The notes beneath the pieces were generated by a model. The model did not search any database. It saw only the letters and a list, made by a program, of their open reading frames with translations, and was not told the origin of the DNA. Made by a program: the position numbers and the translations under genes. This document shows positions 54,279 to 63,956 of a DNA stretch of 64,000 nucleotides, piece by piece; the stretch's first letter is position 1; the number at the start of each line of letters is the position of its first letter. Origin of the DNA: Deltaproteobacteria bacterium (lineage in GTDB: Bacteria; Desulfobacterota; Desulfarculia; JACQYL01); contig JACQYL010000098.1 of the NCBI GenBank assembly GCA_016208165.1, positions 28,697 through 92,696 on the forward strand, in the 5' to 3' direction.

Positions 54279-55196
54279 TTAGTCGGTTCCGTTCTCCAGA
54301 TCCAGCTTGATAATCTTCCCTTCCAGCCAGACCTCCACAGGTACATGCTTTAACACGGAGCCCCCATTTTCCAGATGGATGGAGAAAAGGTAGGCGTTTT
54401 CTTTGAGATAGGGGGTAAGATTAGGCAAACACACTTCCCGGAAGTTGGAAAGACCGATCGTGTTCAGCTTTTCACCTTCCTGATAGAGCGGATCCGTGCA
54501 GAAAGCGCCGTTTTCGCCGCAACCGGGGCCCCCCTTCTTGTCCAAGTGAGGAATCAGGTCTACCCGGTCCGCGTCAACGCTTCCGAGCAGCCGGATGTAA
54601 CGCACCTCGGCAAAACTACCTCGACTCAACAGCCTGTAATGCATTTTGCCTTCTTCGTCGAATCGCATTTCCTTGTAGTTGCGACCCAAGTTCCAGGCGC
54701 TGTGACGCAGGTTGTAGCCCACAGCCACATCGTACAAGCCGATGCGAAGATTCCTCAGATCGAACACATGGGGTCGTTTGCCATTGGAAAGAGCGCCCCA
54801 TCGTCCGGGTCCGTGATCCAGAAAGTGATACAAGAAGTCGAGAAACCGATAGGAGAGTTGTTCATTTACAACATCGAGCCTTTCCGCCCTTTCGCGCGTC
54901 TGGTCCAATTCCTTCCGCAGTCCTCTCGTGGGGCGCGGAACGTATCGCTCCCGACAAACCTGGAACGATTCCGGGTTCCTGGCCAGGTCCAGCTGTTCGA
55001 AAGCTGCATTGACTTCCACGGCCTGCCTGTGGATCCTCTCGGATCGACAAGCCTTTTTCCCGATGTTTGCATCCGGATGCAACACCTTCTGAAGAACTCG
55101 ATAGTTCGAGCGCACCAGGGCAAACAAATGGTCGTCGTCCAGCTTCTTGACCATCTCAGGGGTAATGCCCAAGATTTCGAAAGGGTTCTTCCTCAT
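54279..55196 (-). CDS. Protein with N-terminal J-domain-like segment
   Basis: 305 residues. Residues 4-70 resemble a DnaJ J-domain: NPFEILGITPEMV, then YRVLQKVLHPDAN with the HPD tripeptide, and a final helix AFEQLDLARN. The rest (about 90-305) is not recognised and shows alternating strands and charged loops; no Gly/Phe region or zinc fingers are present. It may be a J-protein that recruits DnaK to a specific client, but the HPD could be coincidental as the helix before it is long. Confidence 0.6.
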   Translation of the reverse strand: MRKNPFEILGITPEMVKKLDDDHLFALVRSNYRVLQKVLHPDANIGKKACRSERIHRQAVEVNAAFEQLDLARNPESFQVCRERYVPRPTRGLRKELDQTRERAERLDVVNEQLSYRFLDFLYHFLDHGPGRWGALSNGKRPHVFDLRNLRIGLYDVAVGYNLRHSAWNLGRNYKEMRFDEEGKMHYRLLSRGSFAEVRYIRLLGSVDADRVDLIPHLDKKGGPGCGENGAFCTDPLYQEGEKLNTIGLSNFREVCLPNLTPYLKENAYLFSIHLENGGSVLKHVPVEVWLEGKIIKLDLENGTD

Positions 55197-55506
55197 GCCT
55201 CAATCTATAAACCAGTCCGGCGTCAAAATCAACCGCACCATGGGACGCCTGTGCTTGCCCACAGGGGATCCCGGCCTTTACGCCCTTCCGATCTACGAAA
55301 TGGCGCCGTAAGATACGGAGCATCACACCTTCCGGAGCCGCCGGCAAAAAGGACCCGCCTTGGCCGGCTCGATATTGCACATCCGTTCTCCGACAGGGAT
55401 GTTTTTCATTGAACTACGGCGCTTCCTGGGTTAACCTAACCCGGTTATCCAACAGCGTATCCGGGACGGATCGCAACGCCTTTCCCAGTCGCCGCACAGG
55501 TCGAGA
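55197..55506. other. 310-base gap between divergent genes
   Basis: No gene is recognised. A small hairpin GGGTTA-acc-TAACCC (55428-55442) is 65 bases before the prepilin peptidase start and could be an operator. Confidence 0.35.
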
Positions 55507-56163
55507 ATGGATCCACACTTCATGATTTCGGTACTCGTCTTCGCGCTCGCCATCTGCATTGGCAGTTTCCTGAACGTGTGCATTTATCGAATACCCCTTC
55601 GGGAATCCATTGTATCGCCCCCGTCGCATTGTCCGGCCTGCGCCCACCGGATCCCATGGTATCACAACCTTCCGTTGGCAAGCTATGTCTTGCTCAGGGG
55701 GCGATGCGAATTCTGCGGCGCCAGGATCTCTCCCGTATATCCACTGGTCGAGTTCGGAACCGGGGTCGTGGCCCTGCTGCTGTTCCTCGATTTCGGACTT
55801 TCGATCCTGTTCCCGGTCTATTTTGTTCTCGCCCCCATGAACGCGCTTATTGGAGCGCTGCTGGGTGGAGGGCTTCTGTTGGCCGTTGTCATAGGCTATT
55901 ACCTCTTGACGAAACGCGAAGGCATGGGATTGGGGGACGTGAAATTGCTGGCCATGATCGGCGCTTTTCTGGGTTGGAAAGGCGTGCTATTCACCCTGTT
56001 CTCGAGTTCCGTGGTGGGCGCCCTATCCGGCATGGCGGTTATGGTCGTCAAAAAGGGAGACATGAAACTGGCGATCCCCTTCGGCCCCTTTCTGTCCCTT
56101 GGGGCCGTGCTCTACATATTCGTTGGCGAGCGACTGATCGGCTGGTATCTCAACATGTTTTGA
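55507..56163 (+). CDS. Prepilin peptidase-like protein lacking the first catalytic Asp
   Basis: 218 residues against about 250-280 for PilD. GSFLNVCIYRIPLRESIVSP, the methylase-domain Cys pairs HCPACAHRIPWYHNLP and RCEFCGARI, and the second catalytic motif EGMGLGDVKLLAMIGAFLGW are intact. Between YFVLAP and MNALIGALLGGG, about 50 residues are missing in frame, including the TM segment with the first catalytic Asp (the IDLDH-type motif). Aspartic prepilin peptidases need both Asp, so leader cleavage is doubtful while N-methylation might remain. No pilus genes adjoin. Confidence 0.8.
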   Translation: MDPHFMISVLVFALAICIGSFLNVCIYRIPLRESIVSPPSHCPACAHRIPWYHNLPLASYVLLRGRCEFCGARISPVYPLVEFGTGVVALLLFLDFGLSILFPVYFVLAPMNALIGALLGGGLLLAVVIGYYLLTKREGMGLGDVKLLAMIGAFLGWKGVLFTLFSSSVVGALSGMAVMVVKKGDMKLAIPFGPFLSLGAVLYIFVGERLIGWYLNMF

Positions 56164-56244
56164 TCCGGGCTAAGAAAGTATGATTCGCCGCTTATCGACC
56201 ACAACTCGATGTATGAACCCCTTACGCTCGCTACTATTGATCCC

Positions 56245-57060
56245 ATGAACATATTCCACGCCCTGGCTTTGGGCCTTATTCAAGGATTGACGGAGTTCCT
56301 GCCCGTGAGCAGTTCGGGCCATCTGGTGATTTTCCAGCACCTTTTCGGCATGAACGAACCCGAACTCTTTTTCGACGTATGCCTCCACCTCGGAACCCTG
56401 CTCGCGGTGTGCGTATTCGTGCGCCGAGAACTCGTGCGGATTGTTAGATCGTTGCTCGGCCTACGGCTCGCGGAACGGCCGTTCTCCGTCCGGAGAATCG
56501 GCGAGGACCCGGATCTCCGCCTCCTCTTTCTCGTCGCAATTGCCACCGTGGCCACCGCGGTTATCGCGCTGACCTTCAGACACCCGTTCGAACGTCTCTT
56601 CGGATCCCCTCAGGCCGTGGGAATCGCCCTGATGATCACCGGAGCCGTATTGTTCCTCAGCCGATTCGCCAACCCATGGAAGGACAACGTAAAGTCGGTT
56701 CGAGTTCTCGACGCTTTGGCGATCGGCATCGGTCAAGGCCTGGCCGTGATGCCCGGACTGTCCAGATCGGGCACGACCATCACCCTCGGTCTCCTTCTGA
56801 AACTGGACCGGGAACTGGCGGCCCGTTTTTCCTTTCTGCTTTTCATTCCCGCCATTCTAGGCGCAACCATATTGCAGTTCGATGCCCGCCAGCTGACCGG
56901 GCGGCCCTTTCCCATTCTGCTCGGAACCGCCTCCGCCGCGGTCGCAGGCTACCTATCTTTACAGCTTCTCATGAATCTGGTGAAGAAGGGCCGGCTCTGG
57001 ATGTTCGCACCCTACTGCTTCGCAGTGGGCGTTTTCGCCTTGGCCTGGCGTTGGAGCTAG
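56245..57060 (+). CDS. uppP: Undecaprenyl-diphosphatase
   Basis: 272 residues with about eight TM segments. The two signature motifs are present: QGLTEFLPVSSSGHLVIFQ near the N-terminus and MPGLSRSGTTITLGL near 175. It recycles the undecaprenyl carrier by removing one phosphate and confers basal bacitracin tolerance. ATG 56245 aligns with the usual family start; an in-frame ATG at 56209 would add 12 residues. Confidence 0.93.
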   Translation: MNIFHALALGLIQGLTEFLPVSSSGHLVIFQHLFGMNEPELFFDVCLHLGTLLAVCVFVRRELVRIVRSLLGLRLAERPFSVRRIGEDPDLRLLFLVAIATVATAVIALTFRHPFERLFGSPQAVGIALMITGAVLFLSRFANPWKDNVKSVRVLDALAIGIGQGLAVMPGLSRSGTTITLGLLLKLDRELAARFSFLLFIPAILGATILQFDARQLTGRPFPILLGTASAAVAGYLSLQLLMNLVKKGRLWMFAPYCFAVGVFALAWRWS

Positions 57061-57340
57061 GGCCGAATTACCGCACCGCTGACTGCGGAGTGATGATGGG
57101 AGAAGGCCCTGATGCGTTCGGTATCAGCCATCCGACACAGACTGGTTCGCCGGCTCCGCATAGAATTTGTCTTTGCTTTTCTCGTTCGCCATGGGGGGTC
57201 CGGGGGCGTGCTCGGACACTCGCAATGGGGTTGCCGCGCTGGGCGCTTCGTGGTAGAGGAGGCACACGCGAAACGATCTTCCCGGACCCTTTGGAAGATC
57301 GAGAAGATTTTGACATCGCAGGGAGGCTGAAGGGCGCGGA

Positions 57341-57952
57341 ATGATCGAGTGGATTCATGATCTGGGTCAATGGGTGCTCCATTGGGCGGAAACGCCTTAC
57401 TCCGTGTATGCCCTGTTCCTCATCGCCTTTGCGGAATCTTCTTTTTTCCCCATTCCACCCGACGTCCTGCTCATCGCCATGTCCATCCTGGATCCTCCCG
57501 GCGCGTTTACCTATGCTCTGGTCTGCACCCTGGGATCCCTTGCGGGGGCAGTGTTCGGATTCCTTTTGGGTGTCAAGGGCGGCAGGCCGCTTTTGCTGAA
57601 GCTCTTTCGTTTGGAAAAAATCCTTATGGTGGAAAGGTACTACCAGAAATGGGACGTCTGGGCCGTGGCCATCGCCGCCTTTACTCCCATACCTTACAAA
57701 GTATTCACCATATCGGCCGGTGTTTTCGAGCTGAACTTCAAACGTTTTCTCCTGGCCTCCGCCGTGGGACGAAGCGGCCGGTTCTTTCTCGTCGCCCTGG
57801 CCATCTACTTTTTCGGACCCGCGATCAAAGAGCTTCTGACGAAGTACTTGAACCTGTTTACCGTCGTGTTCATCGTTCTGCTGTTTCTGGGCTTCTGGGT
57901 CGTCCGCCATCTGGCCCGGAGATCGGCGAAAAATGAAGAAACGCACCCCTGA
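57341..57952 (+). CDS. DedA/YqaA family membrane protein
   Basis: 203 residues with about five hydrophobic segments. FAESSFFPIPPDVLLIAMSI and GSLAGAVFGFLLGVKGG are typical of the VTT/DedA fold, and IAAFTPIPYKVFTISAGVF carries the conserved Pro pair with a Lys where YqaA members often have Arg. DedA-fold proteins are implicated in flipping of phospholipids or undecaprenyl phosphate, which would suit the uppP gene upstream. The 280-base gap before it (57061-57340) shows nothing. Confidence 0.85.
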   Translation: MIEWIHDLGQWVLHWAETPYSVYALFLIAFAESSFFPIPPDVLLIAMSILDPPGAFTYALVCTLGSLAGAVFGFLLGVKGGRPLLLKLFRLEKILMVERYYQKWDVWAVAIAAFTPIPYKVFTISAGVFELNFKRFLLASAVGRSGRFFLVALAIYFFGPAIKELLTKYLNLFTVVFIVLLFLGFWVVRHLARRSAKNEETHP

Positions 57953-57997
57953 GGCCCCGGCCGACGATACTCGAAATCAACCTACGAACCGTGTCAC

Positions 57998-58759
57998 ATG
58001 GCAACAAAGGGGGAGTATACGGATATCAGCATGGGAAAAAGGCAGCTATTAGACGCTTCCAACAAGCGCATACTGATCAAGCTGAGCGGCGAAGCGCTGG
58101 CGGGAGATAAAGGTTCCGGCTTCGACACAGCGGCTATTTTGGACATCGTCGAAGAAATCGTCGATGTTCGGGAAATGGGATTCCAACCGTGCATCGTCAT
58201 TGGCGGAGGCAACCTGTTTCGGGGAAACATGCGTCCGCCCCAGGTCGAGCGGGCCACCGGAGACTCCATGGGGATGCTTTCCACCATAATGAACGCTCTG
58301 GCGCTCCGAGACTTTTTTGAATCCGGGGGAACGTCCGCGGAAGTATACTCGAACCTGCCCATACCCGGAGTTGTTCGGCCGTTCGTAAGGAGAGAGGCCA
58401 GACAAGACATGGACCGGGGGACCGTCGTGATCTTCGCGGGCGGTCTGGGCAAGCCCTATTTCACCACGGACACAACCGCGGCTTGGGCCGCCCTCGAGAT
58501 GCAATGCGGCCTCGTGGTAAAAGCCACCAATGTGGACGGCGTGTACAGCGGGCACCCCGCCAAAGATCCCGATGCCCGCTTATACGACACCCTGACGTAC
58601 GCCGAGGTCCTTGAAAAGGAACTCAGGGTGATGGATCTCACCGCCATGACATTGCTGAAGGATTACGCCATGCCTTTGGTGGTGCTCAACGTCCGGAAGA
58701 AAGGCAATCTGAAACGAATGGTCGCCGGCGGCGATGTGGGGACTCTGGTCACCGTTTGA
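57998..58759 (+). CDS. pyrH: Uridylate kinase
   Basis: 253 residues. RILIKLSGEALAGDKGSGFD is the UMP kinase N-terminus, IGGGNLFRG the phosphate loop, GDSMGMLSTIMNALAL and GGLGKPYFTTDTTAAWAALE the UMP-binding segments. It phosphorylates UMP to UDP. An in-frame ATG at 58031 would give the more usual N-terminal length. Its usual neighbours (tsf, frr) are not here. Confidence 0.93.
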   Translation: MATKGEYTDISMGKRQLLDASNKRILIKLSGEALAGDKGSGFDTAAILDIVEEIVDVREMGFQPCIVIGGGNLFRGNMRPPQVERATGDSMGMLSTIMNALALRDFFESGGTSAEVYSNLPIPGVVRPFVRREARQDMDRGTVVIFAGGLGKPYFTTDTTAAWAALEMQCGLVVKATNVDGVYSGHPAKDPDARLYDTLTYAEVLEKELRVMDLTAMTLLKDYAMPLVVLNVRKKGNLKRMVAGGDVGTLVTV

Positions 58760-58783
58760 CGTTTCGGGGCGCAAGAAGACGTC

Positions 58784-58860
58784 AAGGGGCGGGTTTGTCG
58801 CAGATCCCGAGCCTGCCCGCTGTGAGCCGGTCGAACCGGTCGATGGAAAACCCGCCCCTT
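58784..58860. repeat. Long inverted repeat downstream of pyrH
   Basis: AAGGGGCGGGTTT (58784-58796) and AAACCCGCCCCTT (58848-58860) are exact 13-base inverted arms separated by 51 bases, with GAGCCGGTCGAACCGG in between. Non-coding; a REP/MITE-like element or terminator for converging pyrH and ppdK. Confidence 0.55.
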
Positions 58861-58906
58861 CGCTGAATCCGCGCCTTCCGCGGTCGTGCAATCCGGTCTC
58901 ACGCGT

Positions 58907-58937
58907 CCCGTAGGGGCGTATTGCACGCCCCTACGGG
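58907..58937. terminator. Strong 13-bp hairpin between pyrH and ppdK
   Basis: CCCGTAGGGGCGT (58907-58919) and ACGCCCCTACGGG (58925-58937) pair perfectly around ATTGC. The GTAGGGGCG type of hairpin is a common dispersed repeat in bacterial genomes; placed between converging genes it may also stop transcription, though no T-run follows. Confidence 0.5.
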
Positions 58938-59004
58938 TTCATTGTCCGTTGTCCGCATGAAGGAAAACCTTCACGAACGTTTTTCCCCCGTCATCGATTG
59001 CAAT

Positions 59005-61797
59005 TTACGCCATAGGCACCCGGGTACCCTGCTTGAGGGCTGCGTGCGCCGCGGCCAACCGGGCGATGGGAACCCTGGGCGGCGAACAGGAAACGTGGTT
59101 TACTCCGATATCGTGGCAAAACTCGATGGCTGCCGGATGTCCCGCCTGTTCCCCGCAGATGCCCACCACCAGATCCTTTCGAGTCCTCCTCCCCCATTCG
59201 ATCGTAATCATCATCAACCGCCCGACTCCCTTGACATCCAGGATTTCGAACGGGTTGTCCTGGAGGATTTCATTCTCCTTGTACAATGGCAAGAATTTAT
59301 TCTCCGCATCCTCACGCGAAAAGGAGAAGGTCGCCTGAGTGAGATCGTTGGTGCCGAACGAGAAGAACTCCGCCAGTTCGGCCAGTCGCCCAGCGCGCAT
59401 GCACGCTCGAACCACCTCGATCATGGTGCCGAATTTCATATGGACGTCCACGCCGTACTTTGCCTTCACCTCGTCGTGCACCTCGCGGACGATCTTGTGC
59501 ACCCAGAGCAGCTCCTGCAGGGTGCAGACTTGGGGAACCATGATCTCGGGCTGCAGATCGACGCCTTCTTTCACCACCTCCGCCGCGGCTTCCATGATCG
59601 CGCGTATTTGCATCTCGTAGATCTCGGGATACGAGATGCCCAAGCGAACGCCCCGGTGTCCCAGCATGGGGTTCACTTCGGACAGCTTCTTTACCCTTTC
59701 GAGCAGTTCTTCCTTGCTCTTCCAGAGTTCCTCGTCCAGTTTCTTGACGCGTATTTTTTCGATTTCCCCGACCGCCGTTTCCACGGCCGGAATGTATTCT
59801 TCGAGGGATTTCCCCAAAATACGCATGGTATAGGGCAGGCTTTCAATGGCCTCGATGGAATTACTGAACGCCTTGAGCTGGTTGATTTCGAAAACCAAGT
59901 CCTCGCTCGTGGGCAAGAATTCGTGCAGGGGCGGATCCAACAGCCTCACCGTCACGGGAAGTCCGTCCATGATCCTGAAAATCGACTTGAAATCCTCGAG
60001 CTGAAACGGGAGTAACTGATTGATGGCTTTTCGCCGTTCCTCCGGAGTCTCGGCCAGGATGAGCTCGCGCATAATCGGGAGGCGTTCCGGCTGATTGAAC
60101 ATGCGCTCCGTCCGGCAAAGACCGATGCCCCGGGCCCCATACTCCCGTGCTTTCTGTGCCGCTTCCGGCGTGTCCGCATTGGCCCAAACCCGGATTTTGG
60201 CGTATTCGTCCGCCCACTCGAGCAGGGTGAGAAGGTCTTCCACGAACTCGGGATCCACTAGTGGAACTTCGCCCTGAAACACATGGCCTCCCGTGCCGTC
60301 GATCGTAATGACGTCGCCATCCCTGAGGAGCATTTCACCCACACGCATTTCGCCTATGGTGGAATCGATCAGCAGTTCCTCACAACCGGATACGCACGGC
60401 TTTCCCATGCCTCGAGCTACAACGGCGGCGTGAGACGTTCTGCCTCCGCGACTGGTCAATATGGCCTGGGCCGCAAAGAAGCCGTGGATGTCTTCGGGCT
60501 TGGTCTCCTCCCGAACCAGAATCACCCTGTCTCCCATGCGACCGAGACGCTCGGCGCGGTCCGCCGTGAATACGATTTTTCCGGATGCGGCGCCGGGAGA
60601 AGCCGCCAACCCACTGGCCAGGGGAACCCCATCGAAGTTCGGATCCACGCGGCGATGCAGCAGTTGCTCGAGCATGGCGGGAGGTATTCGGAGGATCGCT
60701 TCCTCCTCCGAAATCAGGCCTTCGTTCACCAGATCGTTCGAAGTGCGAATCAGCGCCCACGCGTTCATCTTTCCGGTTCGGGTCTGAAGGCAGTACAATT
60801 TCCCCTTCTCGATGGTAAACTCGAAGTCCTGCACCTCTCGATAGTGAGTTTCGAGAGTGTGCCTCAGTTCCTCCAATTCACGATATACCTCGGGCATGTG
60901 GGCTCGAAGCTCTTTCAGCGGTTGAGGAGTCCGCACTCCGGCGACCACATCCTCGCCCTGGGCGTTGATCAGATATTCGCCGTACAATCGGTTTTCGCCG
61001 GTTCCCGGATTCCGGGTAAACCCGACGCCGGTGCCCGAATCCTCGCCCATGTTTCCGAATACCATGGTGCAGATGTTCACCGCCGTGCCATTGGCCATTT
61101 CGGGCGTAATGTGGAACTGCTTGCGGTAGTCCATTGCCCGTTTTCCCATCCAGGAAGCGAACACCGCCTCGATGGCGATACGGAGCTGTTCTCTCGGCTC
61201 TTCCGGAAACTTGTGACCGCTCTTATCTTTGATGATCTTCTTAAATTCCTTGCAGATTCGTTTCAGGCTGTCCGGATCCAGATCCGAATCCTGGGTCACT
61301 CCCATGCGCTCTTTTTCGGCATCGAACACGCGGTCGAAGTGTTCATCTTCCACCTTGAGGCCGACCTTTCCGAACAGCTGAAGCAGTCGCCGGTAAGCAT
61401 CGTACGCAAACCGTTCGTTTTTCGTCAGTTTGGCCAATCCCTGCACGCTCTGGTCGTTCAGCCCGAGGTTCAATATGGTATCCATCATGCCGGGCATGCT
61501 CATCGCCGCTCCACTTCGCACGGACACCAACAGCGGATTCTCCGGATCTCCGAATTGCTTACTCGTCTTTTTCTCGAGATCCGCCATGGCCTTATCCACC
61601 TGTTCCATAAGGCCGTCGGGCAGTTTCTTCTTTTGTTGATAAAATTCCCTGCACGCGCTGGTGGTAATCACAAAACCGGGCGGAACGGGCAGGCCGATCT
61701 GAGTCATCTCGCACAGATTCGCACCCTTGCCCCCCAACAGTTGTTTGTTTTTTCCATCACCTTTTTCAAACGGATATACAAAGGTCTCATCGCTCAT
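59005..61797 (-). CDS. ppdK: Pyruvate, phosphate dikinase
   Basis: 930 residues, slightly longer than usual. The ATP-grasp N-terminal domain shows GGKGANLCEM and NICTMVFGNMGEDSGTGVGF; the phosphohistidine domain has TSRGGRTSHAAVVARGMGKP with the catalytic His; the PEP domain ends with FFSFGTNDLTQATF and GICGEQAGHPAAI. It interconverts pyruvate + ATP + Pi and PEP + AMP + PPi, linking glycolysis and gluconeogenesis in anaerobes. ATG 61797 with GGGAGG upstream is preferred to the longer frame from 61866. Confidence 0.95.
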   Translation of the reverse strand: MSDETFVYPFEKGDGKNKQLLGGKGANLCEMTQIGLPVPPGFVITTSACREFYQQKKKLPDGLMEQVDKAMADLEKKTSKQFGDPENPLLVSVRSGAAMSMPGMMDTILNLGLNDQSVQGLAKLTKNERFAYDAYRRLLQLFGKVGLKVEDEHFDRVFDAEKERMGVTQDSDLDPDSLKRICKEFKKIIKDKSGHKFPEEPREQLRIAIEAVFASWMGKRAMDYRKQFHITPEMANGTAVNICTMVFGNMGEDSGTGVGFTRNPGTGENRLYGEYLINAQGEDVVAGVRTPQPLKELRAHMPEVYRELEELRHTLETHYREVQDFEFTIEKGKLYCLQTRTGKMNAWALIRTSNDLVNEGLISEEEAILRIPPAMLEQLLHRRVDPNFDGVPLASGLAASPGAASGKIVFTADRAERLGRMGDRVILVREETKPEDIHGFFAAQAILTSRGGRTSHAAVVARGMGKPCVSGCEELLIDSTIGEMRVGEMLLRDGDVITIDGTGGHVFQGEVPLVDPEFVEDLLTLLEWADEYAKIRVWANADTPEAAQKAREYGARGIGLCRTERMFNQPERLPIMRELILAETPEERRKAINQLLPFQLEDFKSIFRIMDGLPVTVRLLDPPLHEFLPTSEDLVFEINQLKAFSNSIEAIESLPYTMRILGKSLEEYIPAVETAVGEIEKIRVKKLDEELWKSKEELLERVKKLSEVNPMLGHRGVRLGISYPEIYEMQIRAIMEAAAEVVKEGVDLQPEIMVPQVCTLQELLWVHKIVREVHDEVKAKYGVDVHMKFGTMIEVVRACMRAGRLAELAEFFSFGTNDLTQATFSFSREDAENKFLPLYKENEILQDNPFEILDVKGVGRLMMITIEWGRRTRKDLVVGICGEQAGHPAAIEFCHDIGVNHVSCSPPRVPIARLAAAHAALKQGTRVPMA

Positions 61798-62105
61798 GAC
61801 GGGGAAAGCCTCCCTTCGCGTGAACCCTCGCCCGATTCGACGCGCCCGGGCAGGGCAGGATAACAACGGTTTGATTGAAGTAAAAAGGCACTAAGTGGAA
61901 TCACGTTCCAACGCTGGGGAACGGAACCCCTTGCGTGCGACCGGCTTCTCGGAAAGATCGTCCTTCTTCGAAGGAAATGCACTCCTTCCCTGACGTCTAT
62001 AAAGGAACTTATCATGAACCAAAGGTCCGGAGAAAGCCTTTTGCTGTACTACACCGCGCTCGTATGGCCGTATTGCTTGGTAATCGGCCGAAAAAACCGC
62101 TTTCT
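61798..62105 (-). other. 308-base gap between uvrC and ppdK, no gene seen
   Basis: Both flanking genes read leftward. The region should contain the uvrC end and the ppdK promoter; a TATAGA hexamer at 61997-62002 on the minus strand lies 15 bases after TTGGTT, a weak candidate only. Confidence 0.3.
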
Positions 62106-63956
62106 TTAGCCTTTTGCGTCCAAGGAGTCGAAATACGATTTTACCGCGGCGGCTTTGCGTTTGTCCGTGGCGCGAACCAGGTCCTCGAGGGTCGCCCTGC
62201 GTAAGGCTTCCATGTCGCCAAATTCACTCAGCAGCTTTTGAGCCGTCTTCCCACCGATGCCGGGAATGTCTTCGAGGGCGGAGCGGATGTTCTTTTTCCG
62301 CTTGAGACGCCGGTGATACGTGACCGCGAACCGGTGGGCCTCGTCCCGAAGTCGCTGAAACAGGAGCAGCAGCTCCGAGTGGTCGGGCAGCCGGACGGGA
62401 TCCTTGCGAAGGGGAAGGAAAAAACGCTCGTACGATTGAGCCTCCCCTTTTTCTGCGTGTATTTTCGCCATGCCGACGGCGTCCACCCGGTCCACCCCTA
62501 AATCCTTGAAGACTCTCAACGCCACGTTGAGCTGTCCTTTGCCGCCGTCCACCACCAGCAGGTCCGGGAGATCCTCCTCCTCGATCCCCCGCTCGAATCG
62601 CCGCTTCAGCACTTCATACATCATGCCGTAATCATCGATACCCTCCACGGTTCGAACACGGTAACGGCGATAGCCGTTTTTGTCCGGAACCCCGTCGCGA
62701 AAAAGCACCTTGGATCCAACGGCCTGGCGACCTTGCAGATTGGAGATGTCAAAGCATTCCACGAGCCTCGGCGCGTTCTTCAGCTTCAAACGCCGCTGCG
62801 CTTCCTCGAACATCTCGTCAGCGCTCCCGCGCTCCTTTCGCTTCTCCTCGTGATACGTCCGGGCGTTGGCCTCCGCCATGCTCACCAGGGCCTTTTTGTC
62901 GCCGCGCGCGGGAACCAGAACTCGCACCTTTGCGCCCCGCCGTTCTCCCAGGACCTGTTCGAGGAGGGATTCGTCGTTGGTACTGAAAGGCAACAGCAGC
63001 TCCTTGGGAACGAGCTTTTCTTCGCTGTAGAACTGCACCAGAAAAGAGCCCAGCGTTTCTTCATCCGTCAGGTCCGTCCGGCGCAGATAGAACCCCTGCC
63101 GCCCCACAAGACGGCCGCCCCGCACGAACAGCACCATGACGGTCACCGGTCCGGTTCCCTCCCGGAACCATCCCACAATGTCCCGGTCCTCGAAATCGAG
63201 CGAAATGGTTTTCTGCTTCTCGAGAACGCCTTCGAGATACCGCAACTGGTCCCGCAAACGGGCGGCGTGCTCGAATTCGAGCTTCTCGGACGCGGCCTGC
63301 ATCCGCGCCTTCAGGTCGGCCGGCAGACCCCGGTCCCGGCCCTCGAGAAAGAGCTTCACGTCCCGGACCACGCTCTTGTATTCCTCGGGGTCCGTGATGT
63401 CGCCGCACGAACAGGTTCCGATCTGATAGTACAGGCACGGCCTGCCGCCGGCCCTGTCGGAACGGCATCGGCGGAGCGGAAAATAGCGGTGCAAGAGACG
63501 GCGGGTCTCCCGTACGCCCTTGGCGGACGTGTATGGTCCGAAATACAGGCCCTTGTCCCGCGTCACCTTGCGCACCAGCGTCAACCTGGGAAAGGCCTCG
63601 GACAGGTTGAACTTGAGATACAGATAGTTCTTGTCATCCCTCAGATCCACGTTGAACCGGGGCCGGTGCTTCTTGATCAGCGTGTTCTCGAGGATCAGCG
63701 CTTCCTTTTCGGAATCCGTGATCAGGGTCTCGATGTCCCGAATCCGGGACACCAGAAGCTGAATCCGGGGACCCCGGTCGTTATGACCCGAACGAAAATA
63801 GGACGTGACCCGGGCTTTGAGATTCTTGGCCTTGCCCACGTACAGGATCGTGCCGCTCTCCCCTTTCATGAGATACACGCCGGGCAAGGCGGGAAGGTTC
63901 GCAAGTAGTTCGTCCAGCGGTTGCTGAACGTTTGTTGGTTCAGTGTTGTCCGACAA
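62106..63956 (-). CDS. uvrC: Excinuclease ABC subunit C
   Basis: About 616 residues. The GIY-YIG nuclease domain (LPGVYLMKGESGTILYVGKA) is at the N-terminus, the UVR helical hairpin KLEFEHAARLRDQLRYLEG near 240, the RNase H-like nuclease domain with ECFDISNLQGRQAVGS and DLLVVDGGKGQLNVAL, and two helix-hairpin-helix motifs at the end (DIPGIGGKTAQKLLSEF). It makes both incisions in nucleotide excision repair. Start TTG 63956 has AGAGGA at a good distance; the frame can extend to TTG 63983. Confidence 0.94.
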   Translation of the reverse strand: MSDNTEPTNVQQPLDELLANLPALPGVYLMKGESGTILYVGKAKNLKARVTSYFRSGHNDRGPRIQLLVSRIRDIETLITDSEKEALILENTLIKKHRPRFNVDLRDDKNYLYLKFNLSEAFPRLTLVRKVTRDKGLYFGPYTSAKGVRETRRLLHRYFPLRRCRSDRAGGRPCLYYQIGTCSCGDITDPEEYKSVVRDVKLFLEGRDRGLPADLKARMQAASEKLEFEHAARLRDQLRYLEGVLEKQKTISLDFEDRDIVGWFREGTGPVTVMVLFVRGGRLVGRQGFYLRRTDLTDEETLGSFLVQFYSEEKLVPKELLLPFSTNDESLLEQVLGERRGAKVRVLVPARGDKKALVSMAEANARTYHEEKRKERGSADEMFEEAQRRLKLKNAPRLVECFDISNLQGRQAVGSKVLFRDGVPDKNGYRRYRVRTVEGIDDYGMMYEVLKRRFERGIEEEDLPDLLVVDGGKGQLNVALRVFKDLGVDRVDAVGMAKIHAEKGEAQSYERFFLPLRKDPVRLPDHSELLLLFQRLRDEAHRFAVTYHRRLKRKKNIRSALEDIPGIGGKTAQKLLSEFGDMEALRRATLEDLVRATDKRKAAAVKSYFDSLDAKG

